Source: Larix kaempferi
Lineage: Eukaryota; Streptophyta; Pinopsida; Pinales; Pinaceae
Reading direction: 5' to 3'
DNA length: 64,000 bases
NCBI GenBank assembly: GCA_027924585.1
Contig: BSBM01000753.1
Location: 23,580,501 to 23,644,500, forward strand
The notes under the pieces were generated by a model that worked only from the letters and a program-made list of their open reading frames with translations, was not told the origin of the DNA and did no database searches. Made by a program: the position numbers and the translations under genes. Shown one piece after another: positions 22,089 to 33,522 of this stretch (positions within the stretch are counted from its first letter, which is position 1; each line of letters begins with the position of its first letter).

Positions 22089-23972
22089 TCCCCCCTTAAT
22101 CATAGGTGTATTAGTGCCTGAAAATTGCCCCTACTTGACAATCAACAATGTGTGTAGAAAATTCAGAGAGTAGAAAACTCAACAAGGTCTGCTACAAATG
22201 GCTGAAAATCTCTTTGAAACAAAATCTAGCAGAAGATGAAGACTTATACTAAGTTGAATGGTTTCAAGTTGACCATAAACTATCCCAGCAAAGAAACAAC
22301 TATATATATTCTTTGAAAATGTAAACAAGTAGAACTTTATGTCTTCTACTTGATTGGTGGTTTTTTTAGATAACCACAAACCATGACGACAAAAACAAGG
22401 TGGTTTTCGGATTACCATAAACCATATCAACTAGAAACTTGGATGATGTCTGCTGATCAAAAAAATTGTACCAAGAACCATGAAAAGATGGTTTAAAGAT
22501 TACCAAAAACTTTCAATAACACAAGTAGAGTCTCATGTCTTCTACCCGATTGATGCTTCTAGAAACTTGACTTTCACTCTGTCTTCAAAATATACGAACA
22601 AGTTTGCATACTTGTTTTCCATTTGTTCACAAGTTCACAACAAAAGCTTGCAACGTGACTTCAATATGTAGATGTTATTTCCTCCCTATCAGGGACAAGT
22701 CCCTGTATCATCAAATCTTGAATCAAAACACTTATGTCCATCTACAATAGTAAGATCACCAATCAAACATGCTTGTACCTCTGTATGGATCCAATTAGAA
22801 GATCATTCCAACAACTTGTCTTCTAGTAACCAACGCCAAGTAAATAACCAATGAAGATGCACCCTTTTCCTCTTAATTTTGGTTTCTTCCAACACTTATA
22901 TGAAACATGATTCTTCTTCCCACTAAATATGTATGGGTGAAGATAAAAAAAATGGAATTCTTGATGTCCAACTTGGTGACAGTGTTGGCATTATTCAGGT
23001 TCATTTTTCAACAAATCATCATCATAATCAAAACATGTATCATCATCTATATCAACATTTGCATTAGCACACTAATCATCATCTTGTTCATGTACCTGTT
23101 CCATATCATTATGTACCTGTACCATATCATCACCATTAAACAAAAATCCACCGCTCACAAACTTGATTGGTTTTTTATAATTAGGAATATGAAAATGATC
23201 ATCATCAACTTTAGCATATCCTAAACAATATTTATTTCGTTAAAATTGAACCTCTTCCCAAGGTTGAAAAAAATTATGTTGATTCTTTTGTTGATCCTTC
23301 AATTTATTCACTTTATCTTCTTCGTTGTTAATGTCATCAGCCGATAACATACTGAACTAGTCCTCACAATCAACACGTACATGCTTGTTCTTTGATTCCT
23401 TAGTGACATCATTTTTATCATTCACATCTGATTTACTATCAAACAATGTATTATTCTGAAAGAGAATGAAATTAGGCTTTTGATGTCGCTCATATGTTAA
23501 CAAGTGATTTTGAACTTTTAACATGTCCACCTTTCTATGCATGACTTGAAGACAAGTAAGTACATACATAATTGTTCCTTTGTTGAGTGAAATTGTGGAT
23601 CCTAGAGTAGTTGTGCTGATTAATGTATGGATTAGATGAAACATATCTTCTATTTTCTCCATTCTATTAATGATATGTACCATTTCAAGTTTCTTATGCT
23701 TTTGTGGCCTTTGAGAAAATGAGAATGCTTAAGTGTGTTTTAAAAAAACAAGTCAAAAGACCACTAGAAACCCCCTTATTATAAAATGACTCCTTATAAC
23801 TAAAAAAATGCAAATATATCTTATAACTCCAAAGTTCCCCTTATAAAAAAATTGTAAACATTTAACCACCCTCCTTTACAAAGACTTAATATAAATAAGA
23901 ACTATATTAGTGCCTTATAACTCCTCTTTATAAAGTCCAAATAATAAATTTTGCTCATGATATTTCCTCCAC
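22089..23972 (-). repeat. Family L internal region 2 (truncated)
   Basis: Near copy of 20005-21881, ending at the same TTTCCTCCAC breakpoint against LTR 3. The shared breakpoint points to one truncation followed by tandem duplication. Confidence 0.85.
22675..23683 (-). pseudogene. Family L gag-like ORF, copy 2
   Basis: Same protein remnant as 20580-21591, starting MVHIINRMEKIEDMFHLI and including LFDSKSDVNDKNDVTKESKN. A stop interrupts it near 23357 and others follow. The knuckle region (about 22920-23000) is disrupted. Confidence 0.6.
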
Positions 23973-24178
23973 TGTTAAACAACGCATCATAAAAATATGT
24001 GAAGAAGATAAGGATAAACATTAAGATAAACAATGGCAGAACATACTTCATATTAATGAGAAAAATAAGCTATCATACATATGCACATAGATCTACATAT
24101 ATATTACAAAAACACCATAACTATCATGTAACCGTATAACATTTAGGTTAACTAACAAACTATGATTAGTTTTTAACA
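23973..24178 (-). repeat. Family L LTR 3 (3' LTR of the full unit)
   Basis: 206 bp, TGTTAAACAAC to TTTTTAACA. It pairs with LTR 4 at 46372 once nested insertions are removed. Confidence 0.9.
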
Positions 24179-24188
24179 TCCCCCCTTA
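24179..24188 (-). other. Polypurine tract of family L
   Basis: Plus-strand TCCCCCCTTA (minus strand TAAGGGGGGA) directly internal to the 3' LTR. The same tract follows LTR 2. Confidence 0.75.
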
Positions 24189-25612
24189 ATCATAATTTTA
24201 TTAGTGCTTGAAAAATTGCCCCTACTTGACAATCAACAATGTGTCAAGCAAATTCAGAGAGTAGAAAACTCAACAAGGTTAGCTACAAATGGCTGAAAAT
24301 ATCTTTGAAACAAAATCTAGTAGAAGATGAAGACTTCTACTAAGTTGCATGGTTTCAAGTTGACCATAAACTATCCCAATAGAGAAACAACAATATATGT
24401 TCTCTAAAAATGTAAACAAGTAGAACTTTGTGTCTTTTACTTGATTAGTCGTTTTTGGATGACCACAAACAATGACAACAATAACAAGGTGGTTTTAGAA
24501 TTACCATAAACCATATCAACTAGAAGCTTGAATGACTTATGCTAATCACAAAAACTGTACCAAGAACTATGAAAAGATAGTTTAAAGATTACCAAAAACT
24601 TGCAATAAAACAAGTAGATTCTCATGTGTTCTACTCGATTGATGCTTCTAAAACTTGACTTTCACTCTGTCTTCAAAATGCAAGAACAAGTTTGCATACT
24701 TGTTTCCCATTTGCTCACAAGTTCACAACAAAAACTTGGAACCTGACTTCAATCTGTAGATGTTATTTCCTCACTGTCAGGGACAAGTCCTTGTATAATC
24801 AAATCATGAATCAAAACAATATGTCCATCTGCAGTAGTAAGATCACCAATCAAACATGCTTGTACATGTGTATGGATCTTATTATAAGATCGTTCGAACA
24901 AATTGGATTCCAGTAACCAATTCCAAGTACATAACCAGCGAAAATGCACCATTTTCCTCTTAATTTTTGGTTGTTTCCAACACTTATTTGAAACATGATT
25001 CTTCTTCCCACAAAATCTACATGGGTGAAGATCAAAACATTGGAATTCCTGATCTCCAAGTCAGTGACAATGTTGGCATTGTTCATGTTCATTTTTCAAC
25101 AAATCATCATCATAATCAAAACATGTATCATCATCTATACCAACATTTGCATTAGTACACAGATCATCATCATGTTCCTCTACCTGTTCCATATCATCAT
25201 GTACCTGTACCATATCATCATCATTAAACAAAATTCCACCGCTCACAAACTTGATTGGTTTTGTATAATTAGGAATATGAAAAAGATCATCATCAACTTT
25301 AGCATATCCTAAACCATATTTATTTGATTTAAATTGAACCTCTTTCCAAGGTTGAGCAAAATTATGTTGATTCTTTTGTTGATCCTTCAATTCATTCACT
25401 TTATCTTCTTGGTTTTAAATGCCATCAGTCGATAACATACTGAACTCGTCCTCACAATCAACAGGTACATGCTTGCTCTTTGATTCTTTTGACATCATTT
25501 TTATCATTCGCATCTTATTTACTATCAAACAATGGATTATTCTGAAAGAGAATGAAATTAGGCTTTTGATGTTGCTGATATGTTAACAAGTTATTTTGAA
25601 CTTTTAACATGT
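24189..25612 (-). repeat. Family L internal region 3, left segment
   Basis: L interior that continues at 38898 after the S1 insertion. Homologous to 56181-57596. It holds the C-terminal half of gag-like copy 3. Confidence 0.85.
24757..25612 (-). pseudogene. Family L gag-like ORF, copy 3 (split by transposon S1)
   Basis: C-terminal part of the gag-like frame. The N-terminal part (MVHINNRMVKIEDMFLLI) lies at 38898-39051 beyond S1. It includes KYGLGYAKVDDDLFHIPNY and an Asp-rich region ending CQHC (about 25061-25090). In addition to the S1 insertion, stops disrupt it. Confidence 0.62.
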
Positions 25613-25637
25613 GGGTGGAAACGCGAAGGTGGGTAAC
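25613..25637 (+). repeat. Left terminal inverted repeat of S1
   Basis: GGGTGGAAACGCGAAGGTGG then GTAAC, preceded by target duplication ATGT. Confidence 0.9.
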
Positions 25638-25676
25638 AGTTTGGTGAGAATCGGCGGTGGAAGAACACTACCATAG

Positions 25677-25946
25677 GTTATTCGGCCGAATAAGTTCAAT
25701 TATTCGGCCGAATAATATATTTATTTGGCCGAATAATTAAATTTATTCGGCAGAATAACTTAGTATTTATTCGGCCGAATAACCATTAACGGGCCACTGT
25801 TAGACTTAACGGAGGCCTCGAAATATGTGCATTGTTTTAGCCGGACGGAGGAAACTCACGGTGGTGTGAACAATTGTTCAGCCGAACAATTATTCGTCCG
25901 AATAATTATTCGACCGAACAAGTGTTCGACCGAACAATTGTTCGGC
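25677..25946. repeat. Left palindrome array of S1 (TTATTCGGCCGAATAA)
   Basis: Five copies of TTATTCGGCCGAATAA or near variants (25678-25785), a gap, then about five of the form ATTGTTCGGCCGAACAAT with single changes in the GC centre (25870-25946). The first copy begins 65 bp from the transposon end, the same spacing as in S2. Likely protein-binding sites used in transposition or its regulation (inference). Confidence 0.95.
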
Positions 25947-26560
25947 ATAAAAGCTCGGTCACGGCCCCTCACCTGTCATTTTCTCTGCTCATGAGGACCC
26001 GTGTTGCATCGATAGGGGCCCTTATGCTCTGTCATCTGTCCGCCCTATCGCTTGTTTGCAAGCCGGTTGGTCGCAGGCGTGTGTTGTTTATCCGCCACCC
26101 TGCGCGTAATCTGCTGTTCGTCGTAGCCCGCCCCTTTGCCTATCCTTTGTGAGGAAGAAGCCGTTCTCGTCACCTACATGTAAGTGAGGTTCCCTCTGTT
26201 CTGGGTGGTTGTATTATCGTTTCGGGTGTTGGACGTTCTCGTCACCTGCAGGGTGAACGTTGTTGAGGCGCTGCAGCTGGCGACCGATCGACGCGGTGTT
26301 TGCAGAGGTATGAGTTTTCGTTTTTCGATTTTGAAAATGTGTTTTTCTGTTTTAAAGTTGCGTATTGAAGTTGATACTGTTATTGCGGGAAGTCTTATTG
26401 AAGCTGATGTTGTTAATGCAGGTCTTTCGATTCGTCTACGACGGCCGTCTCGGGTGTTTCGAATTCGGATTTTGCGCTGTGTTCGGGCAGATTTCAATTT
26501 GCCTTCTTTCGTTTTGGTTGCGTTTTGGAGGTATGGAGAATAAATTTTTGACAATTGTCT
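25947..26560 (+). promoter_or_regulatory. GC-rich leader of S1, probable promoter and untranslated exons of orfA
   Basis: Noticeably GC- and CpG-richer than its surroundings. Contains good splice signals: GTAAGT donor at 26180, a CCTGCAG acceptor near 26230, and a CAGAG|GTATGAG donor at 26307/26308. No ORF here has a recognisable product, so non-coding 5' exons of orfA are the simplest reading. The intron would then span the inner palindrome arrays and end at an acceptor just before 28597. Confidence 0.42.
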
Positions 26561-26614
26561 TCTATTTATATTTCCTGTAATCGTTTTGCTTTAATTATGT
26601 GTCTGCTGTGTCAA

Positions 26615-26790
26615 TGGACAGAGTCCATGGACTCTGTCCAACTGGGCAGAGTAAATGGACTCATCCAACTGGGCAGAGTCCATTTACTCTGCTCAGTTGG
26701 ACAGAGTTCATGGACTCTGTCCAGTTGGGCAGAGTCCATGGACTCTGTCAAGTTCCACAGAGTCCATGGACTTTGTCCAGTTCCGCAGAG
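26615..26790. repeat. Inner palindrome array 1 (CAGAGTCCATGGACTCTG)
   Basis: About five tandem copies of CAGAGTCCATGGACTCTG, perfect or with one or two changes, joined by TCCAACTGGG-type linkers. The array is part of a unit of about 460 bp that starts again at about 27037. Confidence 0.93.
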
Positions 26791-27073
26791 TTGTTGGAGT
26801 TTGGACGTAATGAATGTTGAAAATGATGTAAATTTAAATATAAAAGGAATATTGTTAGTGTTAAGTTTTTTCAAATTTTTCTATTTGGCTATGTTAAAAA
26901 AAAAATTAAAGTAGGACAGTAATTTTATTTGGAAAGAACATATCCTATTTATATGCAGGCTTGTTTTATTCATTAACTCTGTCAACTTGGAAAGGAGAAT
27001 ATATTTTTGTAATTCTCTTCAATTTATATTTTTTGTAATCGTTTTGCTTTAATTATGTGTCGGCTGTGTCAAT

Positions 27074-27168
27074 GGACAGAGTCCATGGACTCTGTCCAGC
27101 TGGGCAGAGTCCATGGACTCTGCCCAGCTGGGCAGAGTCCATGGACTCTGTCTAGTTCCGCAGAGTTG
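27074..27168. repeat. Inner palindrome array 2, duplicate of array 1
   Basis: Three copies of CAGAGTCCATGGACTCTG with CAGCTGGG linkers. Flanks (AATCGTTTTGCTTTAATTAT before, GTTGGAGTTTGGACGTA after) match those of array 1, so the block was duplicated. Confidence 0.92.
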
Positions 27169-27349
27169 TTGGAGTTTGGACGTATTGAATGTTGAAAATG
27201 ATGTAAATTTAAATATAAAAGGAATATTGTTAGTGTTAAGTTGTTTTTTGAAATTGTTGTATTTTGCTGTGTTTAGAAAAGAAAATTAAAGTAGGACAGT
27301 AATTTTATTTGGAAAGAACATATCCTATTTATATGCAGGCTTGTTTTAT

Positions 27350-27614
27350 TCATGAACTATGTCAACATGGCCAAGTTGGCAAAGTTCATGAACTCTGTCA
27401 ACATGTCCAAGTTGACAGAGTTCATGAACTCTGTCAACATGTTCAAGTTGACAGATTTCATGAACTCTGTCAACATGTCCAAGTTGACAGAGTTCATGAA
27501 CTCTGTCAATGCCCAAGTTGACAGAGTTCATGAACTCTGTCAACATGTCCAAGTTGACAGAGTTCATGAACTCTGTCAATATGTTTAAGTTGACAGAGTT
27601 CATGAACTGTGTCT
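27350..27614. repeat. Inner palindrome array 3, 36-bp units (TTGACAGAGTTCATGAACTC)
   Basis: Seven tandem units of about 36 bp. The palindrome centre CAGAGTTCATGAACTCTG is the array 1 centre with two changes (CC to TC and the matching GG to GA), extended by TTGA/TCAA arms and separated by CATGTCCAAG. It gives open frames in several phases on both strands, which are artefacts of the repeat. Confidence 0.93.
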
Positions 27615-28596
27615 GTTTACAGAGTGCAGAGATCTATATATTACTTATATTACAAACTGTGTTGATAGATAGCTTAGATACAACCAAATTTTAGACAGTT
27701 AAACTCTATTTTTGATAAAACAATAATTTAAATGGACTTTTGGTACAATGCAACTATAGACATGAATAGGCTTTAATCTAGATGTACTATAGTAAGTTTT
27801 ATGTAATTGAACAATAATAGTCAGTCATTTTATAAAATACTAGGTGCTATTATGACACAAAGGTTTTGAGTTTTATTTTAGTAAAGGTGGTGATCTTGGT
27901 ATTATGTTTTCTGTTGTTTGCAACGTGGCAGACTTGGAGAACATAATACCAAGAATCGTTACTGTTATTAGATTGAAATTAAAGATCATTGTTGAACATG
28001 GCCAGTATGGGAAACGTGTCATTTAATTCAATCATAATACTTTTAACGGTAATTTTCTTTTTTATTCTATGGAATAATGAGAATATTTGTAGATATAATT
28101 TATTTGTAGAGTATTAAAATATTTTGTTCAAATTATTAGTTTAAAAAACTGAAAAGTTTATCGAAAATGGCAAATTTGAGAACATTTCAACTCAAAAAAA
28201 CGATACATGAATTGTCAATTTTTATTTTATTTTGTGCAATAATGAAAATATTTTGAAGATGTAATAATGTTTTAGGTATTAAGTTAGGTATTAGGAAGTT
28301 AAAATAGAAACATTAACTCTTTTTTTGACATAAAAAAATAAACCCATTGACTATATTGGTTCCATTCATTTTAAACATCAAAAACACTTGGAAAATTGGT
28401 ACATTAATTCATCATCTAACAATATTAGCTAGACTCTTTCTTAAAACTATTAGATTATAAATTAGGTAAATCTAGGTACTTGTTAAATAACTTAGTCTCT
28501 TTACTAGTTAGGTTTTAGAATTCATAGAATTAACATGCAGTATTTGAATATGTAATTAGTTGATATTTGTGTTTAGGTGTAGGCATTATATATTAA
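27615..28596. other. AT-rich DNA upstream of orfA
   Basis: No ORF of note. Probably intron of the orfA leader, ending near an AG about 17 bp before the start codon (GTGTAG at about 28575-28581). Confidence 0.5.
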
Positions 28597-30804
28597 ATGG
28601 AAAGAGAGGATTCTTTGAGGCGAAAGCGTAGGAGGTCTTCACAATCTTCTGGGGTGGGTGGTACGAGTGATAATCGGAGGTTGTCAACCTCTCCTCGAGA
28701 CTCTAATTTATTGTATAGTTCGCATCGACGAGGTGAAAGGGGTACAAATGATTCCCCTGTATCTTCTATGGGAGAACGTCGATCTCGACCCTCTATTGGT
28801 ATATGAATATCAATCTTTTAACATTTATATGCAAATTGTCTTTTTGTGTGCAAAATTTGTAGTTGTGTTTAAACAAAACTTTATTTTCATTTGAAGCAGA
28901 GCATGGTTCGGAAGATGCTCATAATTCTATAGGGAGGGAGACAGGGCAAGCAAGGGAGACAGATGACGGTGCAGAGCAATATTCTCAAGAGGCTCACCAT
29001 TCTACACGAGGTGATGATGGTCGTGCTAGGACGCAATATGTTGAACTAACCGAGGGTTGTACACCCATTACGACATATCCATCTGATCTACCTCGGGAGC
29101 TTCCATGGGAAGGTGGTGATCATCAAATGACTCTTGAAAAATGTAGATCCCACTATGAGAAGTTGCAAAATGATTTGTCTACTATGGATCTCCCTCCGAA
29201 GAGTAAACAAAGATTGGAGATTGTTTTGGGATCATTGCAAACCTTCATTCAGGCATATGAGAATCTCAGGCCAACTACAGATGGTTTTGTAGATTTGATG
29301 TGAAGACGAAGGGATCAAGTGATGAGTCCAGACAAATGGGATGTTGTGAAAGAAAGAGTGACAAAAGAGCAGGCCAAATCAATGTTTAATTTCAAAGAAG
29401 GTTTGAAAAAAGAAATGTTGAAAGTGCAATATTTCAAACATCCTCATCTGGCACATTTACTTTATGATCGGTTTCTTGTAGCCTACGGTCGTTTTCCATG
29501 GAACGATGAGGTTTCTCAGTATTTTGCTAGATTTTTTTATGCTGATTTTTTTTTAAATATGAAGCCAGATTATACTGATGTTCATTCAAAATTTTATGGA
29601 GTTGGAAAGGGTCGAATATATGATCGAGAAGGTGCACATAGAGATCCTGCAACTCTTAGACCTCCACCTCAGATATCTCGTCCACCTAGGTTGGTGGCAT
29701 TAAAATCAGAGATGGAGCCCACATCTCAACTTGGGACAACAGCAAGGAATTTTGTTGGCGATGGGTTATCGTCAGTATTAGTGGGAGTAGATGTGGGGTT
29801 GGTTAGAGAAAGGGCTCGTTATGCTATTCGTCAAAAGTTTGTTTATAAAACTGATGATGAAATAGATGGAATGAGCATTGAAGATCTCAGGGCATATGCA
29901 AAGATTTGTCGTGACTTAGCGGCAAATGTTATATCCAATGACACATCGAGTTTGGGAGAGGTTTGTTGACTACATGATATGATTTGATTTGAAATAAATA
30001 TTTTATTTTTTTTTATTTTATTTTTTTTGTTACATTATCATAGGTACATTATGTAAATGTTTAAATTGGTTGCAGTTTTCAAGAATGATGAATGAACATT
30101 CTTTCCACATTTCAACTAGCGAAAATCTAGAGAGAGAGGTACATATTTATTATCAACATATTTGTAATTATGTTTGAATTTGATATATATATATATATAT
30201 AAATTATTATTTTTTGAATGATAATTTAACTATGCATCTTATTGTTAATTTGACTTATCCATGCAGGTTTCTTTAGATACGAACTTTATAAATGATTTAC
30301 CATCTATTGTGAGCTAATGTTTTTTAATCTTTTTGTTTTAGTTTTAAGTTAATTGGTATAGTAATTTTTTTGGTTTGCATTGTATGTTTTATTTATTAAT
30401 ACAATTTAAATTTTAGGGTGGAGATATAGGTTCTTTGCTTAATGAAGCAGATATTGGTAGAGAGGTAATTTTATTGGCTGCTTTAATTTTGTTTATTGTT
30501 TTAATATTTTAATTTTTGTGGATTTAGATTTATGAGATTCATAAATTGATTTTATATATGTCGCAGCTTGGGTCTCTCAAATCTTTTGGAGGCAAAGGAA
30601 AAACTCCTTTGGAGGATGGTGGTAGACAAACATTTGGAGAATTTGATGTAATATTGTTAATATTTGAATTGTTTTTTGATATATTAGTTTAATATTTTAA
30701 TTCTTTGATTATAGTTTAAATAATTTAAATGATATGAACATAATTTTTTTTTACACATGTTGTAGGGAGCGTTGAGTCCAGGGGGAGGCCCGAGTGGAGG
30801 ATAG
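28597..30804 (+). CDS. orfA of S1: seven-exon transposon gene of unknown function, one internal stop
   Basis: Exons 28597-28798, 28900-29960, 30076-30138, 30267-30308, 30417-30464, 30567-30647 and 30766-30804. All introns are GT-AG; the 1536 spliced nt form one frame of 511 residues with a single in-frame TGA at 29301-29303, probably a mutated Arg codon. The start follows an in-frame TAA. Residues 1-68 are Ser/Arg-rich. The conserved core in exon 2 reads LLYDRFLVAYGRFPW, MKPDYTDVHSKFYGVGKGR and AHRDPATLRPPPQ. The C-terminus is Gly-rich (LSPGGGPSGG). A second copy is at 13362-15068. MSPDKWDVVKERVT faintly recalls a domain of plant CACTA accessory proteins, but I do not assign it. The gene faces the transposase tail to tail and may be a transposition cofactor (inference). 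Confidence 0.78.
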
Positions 30805-32045
30805 CATGGCACGGACATTTTATTTTTATAGTTCATGGTGGACAATTTTTTGTTGTTGATATGCATTTAGATTGGAAACATTTGTTTTGGACATGTTGAG
30901 GAGGTTTATTTTTGGACTAGATATACATATATGGATGTACATTGAATTTGCATGTTCATGAGTATTTTTTTGGAGATTATATTACACATGTAAATTTTGA
31001 ACTTGCATATTTCGTGAATCATGGTTTTTAAATGATTTAGTTTATTTTTGCTTATTTGACATATTTGGTAATAAATCTAGTTTAAAATATGTATTAATTT
31101 GCATGTTTGAAAGAATGAATGAATATATGTAAAAATGAATGTTAAGAAACATGACATTCTTGAATATTATTAAGTTTAAGAAATGTTATTTGGGAGGTTT
31201 AAAAATGGATAAACATAGGTTTAAAGTTCATAAACGAGGAAGTTTTGATTAAAGTTTAAGAAATGTTATTTAGGAAATTTTTAATAGTGGATGTTCACAT
31301 ATAGGTTTAAATTTTATAAATGAGGAAGTTTTGATTGTTCGACATGAATGAATGATAAGATTGAGTGTATTAAGAACAAGAATGTTAGGAAGTTTAATAA
31401 TTTGTTAGAATTTTTGATAGAAATATGAATCAGGAAGTTTAAAAATGAATGTTGTCTTTGAACGTTAGGATGTTTAGAAATGTTAGAAGTTTTCATACAC
31501 AAGGATGAATCAGGAAGTTTAAAAGTGATAACATGTTGAGTTCAAATTTTAGAGATGTTAGGAAGTTGAAGAATGTTTGAAGTTTTGACGAAAATATGGA
31601 CGAAATATAAAGTTTAAAAATGAAATTTAAGTACTTGAATGTTATCTTCAAGGATGTTATGAAGTTTTAAGGAATGTTAGAAGTTGATAGAAATATGAAA
31701 GAAATAGAAAGTTTAGGAATTTGTTATAAAGTTTTAGGGAATGATAGAAATATTGGATGAAATAGGAAGTTTAGGTTCATGTTATGAAATTTAGAAATGT
31801 TAGGAAGATTATGAATGTTAAATATGAGTTTTGATAAAAATATGGATCAATTAGGAAGTTTAAAATGTTAATAGTATATTCAAATGTTATTTTTAAATGT
31901 TAAGAAGTTTATGAATGTTAAAATTTTTGATAGAAATATGGATGAACTAGGAAGTCTAAAATCGAATATATGAAGTTCAAATTTTGATATAATGGATTTT
32001 TAATTGATTTAATTTTTATTTTCAATGTTCAGGTACATTTGAAGT
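30805..32045. repeat. AT-rich spacer with degenerate minisatellite
   Basis: 3' region of orfA, then about 31100-31980 made of diverged words like GTTAGGAAGTTTAAGAATG and TTTTGATAGAAATATG. No gene. Confidence 0.7.
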
Positions 32046-32285
32046 GGCTGAAATCATGGCAAATGGGGGTAACGGTTTTTTGTTTTTTAATCATAAGCGA
32101 AGATTACAGGATTGTGAAGTTTGTGTTAAATTAGAGCAATGATTTTAAACAACAATTTGATGAATTTTTATTGATTTGTTTTAAATAATTATTTCTTTAA
32201 ATTAGCATAAGCTTCACAATCCTGGAATTTTTTCTTGTGATTAAAAATCAAATGATCATTGTCTCCATTTGCCATGATTTCAGTT
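32046..32285. repeat. 240-bp foldback element
   Basis: The left arm begins CTGAAATCATGGCAAATGGG (about 32049) and the right arm ends CTCCATTTGCCATGATTTCA (about 32261-32281). Inner blocks also pair (AGGATTGTGAAG with CTTCACAATCCT; TTTTTAATCATAAG with CTTGTGATTAAAAA). The middle is unpaired AT-rich DNA. It could be a hairpin MITE that inserted into S1, or a structured RNA region. Confidence 0.8.
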
Positions 32286-32319
32286 ATGTGAATTTGCATA
32301 AGCGATATTTTAAATTAAA

Positions 32320-33310
32320 GATTTGGGGTGGAGAATTTGGTGACAATTATAGATCTGTTAGATCTTATCATTTAATTGGTCTAATAGACATATGGGTCCA
32401 TGTGAATAAAGTATTTGAGATATCTATTTAAGACATTTTATACATTCAGGTTTTCGTTACCAAATAATTTTATACAAGCGATCATATTTTAAATTAAAGA
32501 TTCGGGGCGGAGAGTGGCGACAGCCACAGATCCGTTATTTCATCCCTTAAGTGGTCTAATAGACATATGGGGACCCGAATAAAGTAAATTTCAAACAGAA
32601 TTAAGTCAAAAATTTTACACATCAAAGTTTTCAATATCAAATAATTTTTGAATTCAAATTTCAGCATACTAAAATACAATTATTTAAACTTTTATATATT
32701 ATAGTTTTTTTCAAGATTATAAACATGAAAATAAAAAAATATATTGTACACATTTGACAATGACATCGATAGGTGCAATCTAAAGTTAGAAAATGTTGAA
32801 TGATGAGAATGAATGTTATAAAGTTAGGAAATGTTGAATGATAAGAATGAATGTTATAAAGTTAGGAAATGTCGAATGATGAGAATGAATGTTATAGAAG
32901 AATGAATGTCATGGAAGAATGAATGAGAAATGAATGATAAGAATGAATGTTATAAAGTTAGGAAATGTCGAATGATGAGAATGAATGTTATAGAAGAATG
33001 AATGTCATGGAATAATGAATGGGAAAGAATGAATGGATGGGGTTAGGAATGTTTAAATGTTAATATATTTAAAATTTATATAGATGAACAACTTGTTTTA
33101 AAAAATTCATTCAAATCATATTTATGGTGAAGTACATATTAAAGAAACATGTTCGATGGATTAAAAGAATACCAAATTTAATAGGTCTTTTTGTGATTTT
33201 TCGTTGGCATCAATCAATCAAAAGTAAAAATTCGGGGCGGAGTGGGGATAGCCACATCCGTTATCTCATCCCTTAGTGGACTAATAGACATATGGGGACC
33301 CGAATAAAAT
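32320..33310. repeat. Three copies of an 85-bp short inverted-repeat element, with minisatellite between
   Basis: Copies at about 32498-32583 and 33228-33307 run from ATTCGGGGCGGAG to GGGGACCCGAAT, with GATAGCCACATCCGTTAT-like interior and TGGTCTAATAGACATATGGG. A diverged copy lies at about 32322-32411. ATTCGGG and CCCGAAT are inverted ends. Between them 32770-33050 is a tandem array of about 47-bp units (GAATGAATGTTATAAAGTTA). Confidence 0.78.
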
Positions 33311-33522
33311 ACTTTTGAATTTCCAAATTATATTTGAATTCATTTTTAAGCATGTTAGAGTACAACCATTTAAGCTCTTATGTTGTCATTCAAGAAAATA
33401 TTCGTAAAAACTCAATGAAAAAATATACTATGCACAACAATTTTGATAATTGGACAAAAAATATATTGCACACAACAATTGACATAGACAAAAAAATAGA
33501 TCAATTCATTTTTGATATGTAG

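Noticed and set aside
26174-26580. Overlapping plus- and minus-strand ORFs of 71-126 aa in the GC-rich leader of S1
   Set aside because: No known domain and opposite strands equally open; splice signals within suggest untranslated exons.
27309-27694. Open frames in several phases with MNSVNM-type repeated peptides
   Set aside because: They are translations of the 36-bp palindromic satellite and exist on both strands only because the unit length is a multiple of three.
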